A stretch of 64,000 nucleotides of DNA, from positions 55,617,871-55,681,870 of the forward strand of contig NC_031774.1 in NCBI RefSeq assembly GCF_001522545.3, read 5' to 3'. This document shows, piece after piece, positions 56,524 to 64,000 of the stretch (position 1 is its first letter; each line of letters starts with the position of its first letter). The stretch comes from Parus major (lineage: Eukaryota; Chordata; Aves; Passeriformes; Paridae). A program made the position numbers and the translations under genes. A model generated the notes under the pieces. That model was not told where the DNA came from. It was given only the letters and a program-made list of their open reading frames with translations, and did not search any database.

Positions 56524-57568
56524 GAAAGATTCAGTTTGCTTCTTCCTTCCAGTGGTTGCATGGGCAGAACTAGTTTCTGTGTGTTTTGTGCAGATCCTTG
56601 AGTTTTCACCTCTGCAGAGGATGAGTGAAACTACAGGCAGAGATGGACCAAGGGAAAAATGGCAGAGAAGTGTGGTTTTCCTCATCCAGACCTGATGGAG
56701 GAAGAAGGGCCCAGATTTTGTGATGTCAGTAGTGACCTGGGTTCATGTTAAAACCTGGGTAAAATTGGAATGCTTGTTCTGTGCAAGGGGCTTGTTTGCA
56801 CTGGAAGTGCCTTCATGGAAAGGACAGTGCAGTATTTTATTTATAATAAAATAAGTGCATTTCAATTCTAAAATTTCCATAAGTAAAACAACCAACATAG
56901 CCAGTTTGAAATGTTCTGAGCTTTCAGTCTGTCAGTTCTTTTACTGGCCTGAAAAAAAAAATGCAGTGAGGGGAAAAGGAAAAGAGAGAGACAACATCTT
57001 CTGCTTGGAGCATGCAGGGGGAAGAATTTAAAGGCACTTTCTCCTCCTCCTTGAGGAGTTTATTCTTTTACCTCATGATCCTAATTCCATCAGAAATTTT
57101 ATTCCTTAACGCTGTGTTTTTAATCCCTTTGTTAATTCCACTCCAGGGCTCCAGGTTGAGTGGAGTTTTGTGTAAGCACATCTTTCAATCTGGTCCAGTG
57201 CCTTCTTACCTTGTTTTTGATTAAAGGCTGTCATGATGGGAAGAGAATTAGAAAATGCTTTTATGCACACACCCAAATACGTTCCAAGGGACAAGCAGCT
57301 ATTTCTGATCTCAGAAATTATCCTGAGACATTTAGGGCAGGAAATGTAGGCAAGCAGTGGCAAGTTACCTTACCAGGGGCATTGTTGGCTTAGATGAGCA
57401 TTAAACTACTCCTATGATGAGTCTTGTAAATGTGATTATCATATTATTGCAGTGGTGTCCTCTGGGAGGATTTGAGTTAGGAAGATTTGCAAATGAGTTG
57501 GATATTGAGACTCAGAGTGTAACAGGAAAGGTTGAGTGTACTTTGCCAGTATTTGAACCTGGCCAGCA

Positions 57569-57970
57569 ATATGGATTATATGGAATATATCACATTATAT
57601 TATATTATATTATATTATATTATATTATATTATATTATATTATATTATATTATATTATATTATATTATATNNNNNNNNNNNNNNNNNNNNNNNNNNNNNN
57701 NNNNNNNNNNNNNNNNNNNNNNNNNNNNNNNNNNNNNNNNNNNNNNNNNNNNNNNNNNNNNNNNNNNNNNNNNNNNNNNNNNNNNNNNNNNNNNNNNNNN
57801 NNNNNNNNNNNNNNNNNNNNNNNNNNNNNNNNNNNNNNNNNNNNNNNNNNNNNNNNNNNNNNNNNNNNNNNNNNNNNNNNNNNNNNNNNNNNNNNNNNNN
57901 NNNNNNNNNNNNNNNNNNNNNNNNNNNNNNNNNNNNNNNNNNNNNATATTATATGGATTATATGGAATAT
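57569..57970. repeat. (TATAT)n pentanucleotide array with assembly gap
   Basis: A pure TATAT/ATTAT pentanucleotide array runs from about 57593 to 57670, followed by 275 N (57671-57945) and a residual ATATT. The 20-mer ATATGGATTATATGGAATAT occurs identically just before the array (57569-57588) and just after the gap (57951-57970). The array therefore sits between direct copies of a longer related unit. True length is unknown. Confidence 0.95.
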
Positions 57971-60900
57971 GGATTTACTGGACAGCACTGAGAAGAGACT
58001 GAGGATGGAGAGATGAAAGCCTGTGCATCCTATGATTTCTATCCTTTTGAGCTATTCAGCTTCCCTGGATGCATCAATTTTTAAAATGAGACCTCAATCT
58101 ACAATATTTTATCCCCTTTAATGAAGGTTTGTTTGTTTGGTTTTTTTTACTTTTCCCTTTTTGCCAGTTATGTAAAAACATCTGCTGCTCACATTTTGTA
58201 ACTTTGAGTGCTCAGTCCCTTTCTTCATTTTCTTTCCTTCTGTCTGTCACGCTGTGGAAATTATCATGGTATTGGAAGGTGGATTTGGAAGTTGTTTGGT
58301 TTGTCTGTGTTGAGTCCAGTGTCTGGGAAGTGCAGTAGGGTGTGGAGGTCCTGTGGCACCCTTGTGCAGTTGATATTCAGAGTTGATTTTCCAAGGGCAG
58401 GAGGCTGGGAATGGTCCTGGCTCCCAGCATCCACACAACAGCTTTGCAGTGGCCTAGAGCTGGTTTGCAGGATAGCCTTGAGCTCAGCATTGCAGTAATT
58501 TGTTTTCTGGGCCATATGAATTCTGGTTTGTGTTCTGCCTTCTGCAGAAGGTGTAGGGGGAAAAAGGTTAATGTGAGTAAATTTGGGATCTGATGCTTAA
58601 CTACTGCTAAGCAATTATTCCTACAGACAGCAGGAAGGCATTTTTCAAATGCTGGTTTATTTTTCATTCTCACTTTGCTGGAAAACCCACAGGTTACTTT
58701 ACAACTTCTCCATTTGCTTATCCCAGCTTTTGATCAGCTCTAGAGCTACATATTAAAACTGCTGACAGGATGTTCATCAAGGGTATCAAACAAAAAAGAG
58801 GAGGAAATGCATTGTCAAATCTGTTCCTCAACATCCTCTCCTTCCTTTTCATCCTGATGACTCTGTTTCTGAGAAGCAAACTTGCCTGACGTGGGGTAAA
58901 ATTCATCAGTGCAAATTATCATCACCATTATTATTTAAATAACACTGTTTTTAATTAAAGAGAAGATTTTGTCTGCTATTCTTCCATCTCTCTTTTTTCC
59001 CTTCCTCTTTTTAAACAGTTATATACCAGCTCTGTATCCACTCAACAGCCTCATCAATTTAAACATTAAACACCTGACAGTACATTGACTTTCAAAGATG
59101 ATACATTGGAAGAGTTGTAATGCAAAAAAACCCTAGAAAAACTCCTCCAAACCAGGGGTCAGTGCATTTTAGTGTTGCTCTTAGTTGTGTTTCATTTGAT
59201 AAAGGCAGAAGCAATGAAAGACAAGAGACCTGATGTTCAACAGCCTGGCTCTTTACCCATTCCTTGGGTAAAGCTGAGGGATCATTTCACCTCCTCCCTA
59301 AGACCATGGGATACACAGTGCAAAGACTCTATCCCTCTTCTATAGGAACATTACAGTGAAAAGAAGCTTTGATATTATGACAAACCCACAAATGCTGCAT
59401 AACCTGATGTTAAAGTAGCTTAGATAATTTCTTAAATAAGAAGAAGAATTGAAATGGACTGTGTTTGTAGTCTGATGGAAGGCATAGCTTAGTTATGCTG
59501 GAGATTTAATTTAATTGCAGTTTTCCAGGGTCATTCTCAGCCCAGAGTTTTCTTTACGCTTTATCTTGTGGCAGATGCTTTATAGGCATTTCAGTCACTA
59601 AGGCTGCTATATTTAATGCTTGTATTACTGTTACCACAGGAGGTGTTAATATCCATAATGATATTTCCCCTGAAAAAGCCAGCAGCATTTGTTGTCACTC
59701 TTTAAGGTGATTGTCAAGATTTTGCTATGTTGGAGAAGGAAATGATGACATTCAAGCCACCTCGGAGTAGTAATTCCATTACAGCACTTTCCAATTCCTT
59801 AGCTATGGCCTTGGCTTCTTTAATTAGCAGAGAAATTTAATAGAGATGTATTAGTGAAAGGAAACTAGCTTTGGAGTGTTATCCAAAGACAAAAATAAAT
59901 ACCCACTTTCAAGGGTGAATAAATGTGGACAGCTGAACTGGATCCACAGGATCTTCTGCAAGGATTTGTTTTGCAGGATGGACACCAGAGGTTACAAAAA
60001 TGCCCCACCACGACAAATCTTCAAAGCACTGGCTGAAGCTACAAACCTTATAAATTCTGCCCAGGGAAAGGTGCCTTTTCCCTGCCTCCTGTATGGGAGC
60101 ACGGGGCAGAACACTGTGGAAATGGCCAAATGAGTTTGCCAAGGTTTAGTGGATTCCTTGTTGAACACAGTGGGTGTTTAAGTGTTGGGAATCCCATGAA
60201 CAGAAGCTCATAAGGCAGGGTGGCTACCAGGATCCTGTGCCCATCTGAGACCAGGAGTCAGAAGTTGCTCTTTGAAAGGAGCCAAGAGTGATTTTCCATG
60301 GCAGAGCCACTGCCCTCCCCTGTGTCCTGAGGGGGAGCTGGTCATCTGTTTTCTTAGGAAAATCTCCCTGAGGAACCATCCCTGGGCTGAGGGATTTCAG
60401 TCCCTCATCATTCACCCTCTGGAGGTTCCAGGTCACCTTTCTGGCTTATTCCTCTTTCTGCCCTGGGTTCCTGCCTGGCTCTCCCCTCGTGTCCTCTCCC
60501 AGGTGAACTCATTCATCTATGACCAAGCCTGGCCACTCTTCAGAACTCTTTTCCACCTCCTCGAGTTTTCAGCAACCTTCACTGATTGCAGGTCCTTCTG
60601 CCTGGTCCCTCCCATGTCTCTGCTGAGTCTCAGACTCTGCAGAAAAGCAGCATTGAAGGTGACTCGGGGATATTTAGATTAAAAAGAGAAGCAGCTGATG
60701 ATTGTGAGTAATTCCAGGGTTAGTCCTTATTGCAACGCAATGATGCAGGCATCAGAATTTTCTTAAAGTTTGTTTTCTGCTTCTGTTTTTACTCTGGATC
60801 TGTTCCATGCTGTCCAAAGACCCTAACAATGATTCAGTTTTCACTTTGTAAGGCACTCATCCAAGTGAAATCCTGTGTCCTGAATGTTTATGCTGAAATA

Positions 60901-63900
60901 CCCTGGCATCGCAGCAAATCTGTGTGTACAGACCAGTTTTGCCTGCAGTACCCTACCCTGGCTTCTTTTTTAAAAATATTTCTGTGACTAAGAGCATTTA
61001 ATACAATTACATAATTGCATTAGTAGAAAAAGTGAATTTTTTAAATGGAATGCTTCTTCCAAAATTGGTATTTTAAATAGCATGAAAAAAAAGGCCTGCT
61101 TCTTGAAAAAAATCAAATTATCAAGATGATTTTTTTTGCAAGTGCATCCTACTTTTGAAGGCTTTATTTTTCAACTTTTGCAAAAACAGTCGAGTACATT
61201 ACCGAGGAATGGAAAAAACATCTGAAAACACTATAGCCATTTTATACTCCTTACAAAGAAGGAAGAAAATGAAGATAATGTGTTTTTTTTCTCTAGAAAA
61301 AAAGTAGACTTTTTGCATAAGTAATAGGCTTTTATTTGTCAAATGCCTTTCACTGCATGTTTACTGCTATTTGTGGGAAAAGCAGCACCTGTAGTACGTT
61401 TCTTGAGAGGAAAAGCTGAAAATGTGCAGCTTAAAATAACCACGGTCAGGTGGCTGTTGGGATACAGGCAGAGAGGAGAAGATTGCACCTGTGTTTGCCA
61501 TCCCAGTGCAGCTGACTTCTTAAAATCTTTGATCACCCAGTTTGTCATTTCTTTTCTCAGTCAAAAATAGTGCTTGGCTAGCAAAGCAAAGCACTACCTA
61601 AATCCTTTTGCCTTTTCCCTTTCATTTCCTCTTCTGCTGATGCTAAAATCAATACACAACTCCCAGATAGGTCCCTGCAGTTGCCTGGGGCAAAGGAGTG
61701 AGTCTGGAGGTTTGTTGTCAGAGTGGTGTTAATTCAGCAGCTCCAACAATGCAGATAATGTCAAACCTTCAGGATACAGATGCTTTTTGGGTTCTCAAAA
61801 TAGGTGGCAGCTTTTCTGTATTGATTTTGAATGGATCATGAAAAGTTCACGTAATGATGGTAATAAGATTCTAAAACCATTGCTATCAATAACAGGAAAA
61901 AATATTACATGTTTTCAGTCTAACCTCAGTCCTCCTTCCTCATCTTTTACCCTTTTCCATTCCCTTCCTTTCCCTTCCCAGCAAGGGACTGTTGAAAAGA
62001 AGTTCTGTCAGCTCATAGGGAAAGGACTGCTGCAATCACCGGAGTTTGATTCTTCTTATTCCAGTTTTATGTAACTTTTTTTTCCTCCTGAGCTTCTATT
62101 GTCACTCTTCTCTAAATAGAAGACATTACACCTATTGCAGATTCTTCTTGTCCTTTTGTCATTTAAATGTAAAGCCCATAAATTTAGAACCTGTTAAAAA
62201 ATTATTTTTAGTTAGGAAAAGAAAGTGCTGGGTAATGTTCTTTTCTCTGACCAACTGCTGGATACAAAGAGCTGGTGAGCAGCCCCCAGAGCCTCCAGTT
62301 CATCAGTGACAGTACAGTATTAAGTCATCTTTTAGATCCATGCAGAGGACAAAGGCACTGCTTCTCTGTGGACAGGTGTGCTGCCCCTGTCATGATTTTA
62401 ACAAAGAGCAGTTTTAATGATTCAGTTCCTATTTGAAATAAAGTAGGTGAAACATAGCGAGAAATAGACTTGCTTCTGAAAGACTGTGCTGTGTATTTTT
62501 AGAAGTTGGTACTGAGAAGTTCTATTTTTTATTTTTCTCTGAAGGAAAGTGAAAAATATCATGTGGGGATCAGTCATGGTAAATGTGTTCAGTAGCCTTT
62601 CCCAGATGTCCTCTCAGCCTGTGTGAGGATCATGAGATCAAAAAGAGAAGAGTTTTCTTCTTCCAGTAATTAAGAAAAACCAAGATACTAGATGAACAAT
62701 TGCTTTCAAATTGCTCATAGAAGTTTAGAGCTGGACTGTGCCACGATGGTAACTGGCTTGAACATCCTCATGAGTTTATCTTTTTACACAAAGATATCCA
62801 ATGTGGCCCTTATGAGTCTGAACACCCTGAATGCAAATACCATGGGAGCACTGCAGAAATCCCTTCCTAGGGAACAAACTGGGAGATTATTAAAGCCAGT
62901 TAAAATCTTTGAGGGAGAATATTATTTCAATAAAAGAAGCGAATTTGTCAGAAAGGGAGGCATTTAACTGATCTTGCCAAAATATCTTTTAAAAGCTTGT
63001 TAGCACTCTGCGTCCCCTCCATTCCATTATGGGCTGATAAATTCCATATGGGACAAATTGACCCATTAATTTTGTCATTAAGCATCCTTAGCTTTGAGGG
63101 TTTTTTTTTTTTTTGTCTCATGTTACCTAGTGGAATATAAAATAGTGCAAAACTGATTTAATTTTAATTCCTATCACCATAACCCACTCCCACCTGCCCA
63201 CAGTTTTTAAATCTAAAAATTATTCTTTCTTTCACATTTGGACTCAAAATCAAAGCTTCCTGGAATATGGCCATTCCTGAGCCATATCAATAGCTACATA
63301 TTTTTGGGGGAGATGGCAAAGGCAAATAAAAAAATATATATGGTACCTGTTAATTAGGAGACCATGAGGGGATGTGCTTTGCCACATGTGCTTCACACTG
63401 ACTCTTGGTGACATTAATTTCTTTTACTTGTCAAATGATGGAGCAATTAATAACTCTGTGTCTGCTTTTGGCAGGAGATTAGTGGGGTAGGCACAGGTTT
63501 GCTTAAATTATCTGTGGGCCCTGTGCAGGGTCAAAAGGATCATTTCTCACCCTCCACACAGTCCCTCTAAGTCTATGTTCTTTGAAATACTTGCTGTTGG
63601 CTGTCTGCTTGTAGGGGAGGAACCTGGAAATGGACTGTAAATTCATTTTGTGTAAATGAGACGGGAGATGGGAGGGCTCTTAGTAATTATAATCCATAAA
63701 TTGTAGCTTTTGAGAATTTTAATTTGCTGTTACTTTGGTTGCAGCGCTCGGAAATGTCTTTCACAAATGAGAATAAATATATTAGCTGAATAAATCAGTT
63801 CTTGAATCTGTTGTGAATCTGCCCCAAATAGTAATTTAAAAAAATGAAATTTCATAATAGCCTTATGCCTCTGAAGTGTGAAAGGGAGACAACATCAAGG

Positions 63901-64000
63901 ACTTCAGATACAGTGTTGTTATTTGACTTCTTCCTTAAGTTTTCATTAGCTTTTTATCCTAGCCTTGCGAATGAATCCTCATCAACAACAATAAAAGCAG

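Noticed and set aside
57414..58016. Frames of 107-200 codons across the second N run
   Set aside because: They consist of the TATAT array translated (Tyr/Ile repeats) plus unknown bases.
61930..62280. Strong polypyrimidine tract and AG at 61980-61981 followed by open sequence and a GGTGAGC donor near 62273
   Set aside because: The would-be exon contains stops soon after 62070, does not resemble any part of KCNH5, and is far from the expected next exon sequence. A cryptic exon cannot be excluded without RNA data.

Overview
This window is nuclear DNA from a vertebrate, almost certainly a bird. It is about 40 percent GC by eye, poor in CpG and intron-rich. It carries many CR1 LINE fragments, one of which ends in two copies of the octamer ATTCTATG that is typical of avian CR1 3' ends. 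It also carries two probable solo endogenous-retrovirus LTRs, one of a type I recognise from avian genomes. Two runs of N (55309-55588 and 57671-57945) sit inside simple repeats, as expected of a draft assembly. There are no prokaryotic features.

The only gene I can support is the middle of KCNH5 (EAG2, Kv10.2), a voltage-gated potassium channel alpha subunit, on the + strand. Five coding exons are visible: 689-795, 5164-5292, 19267-19382, 23304-23696 and 38552-38981. All have GT-AG junctions and compatible phases. Joined, they give 1175 nt, which is one base, 391 codons and one base, with no stop. In order they encode the second half of the N-terminal PAS (eag) domain, its C-terminal cap, the PAS-to-S1 linker with the expected N-terminal calmodulin site, S1 to S3, and S4 to S5 with the pore, the GFG selectivity filter and the start of S6. 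The earlier exons (start codon and first half of PAS) lie upstream of the window. The rest of S6, the C-linker, the cyclic-nucleotide-binding homology domain and the C-terminus lie downstream. The assignment to KCNH5 rather than its paralogue KCNH1 rests on remembered paralogue-specific residues.

Layout: 1-688 upstream intron; 689-5292 PAS exons and a 4.4 kb intron; 5293-19266 a 14 kb intron with microsatellites, CR1 scraps and an ancient MIR-like SINE relic; 19267-23696 linker and S1-S3 exons; 23697-38551 a 14.9 kb intron with a probable solo LTR; 38552-38981 the pore exon; 38982-64000 the start of a long intron of at least 25 kb. This last intron holds a recognisable avian ERVL-type LTR, a cluster of CR1 fragments at 44-49 kb, a CpG-retaining block with a strong hairpin near 44.5-44.73 kb, a recent 56-bp tandem duplication and both gaps.

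I found no previously undescribed system. The points most worth a second look are the CpG-retaining hairpin block, the MIR-like relic, a nested hairpin just after the linker exon, and the structure of the gapped TATAT array. No tRNA, rRNA, known microRNA, CRISPR array or second protein-coding gene could be supported. The other open frames of 60-150 codons look like chance or repeat-derived frames.
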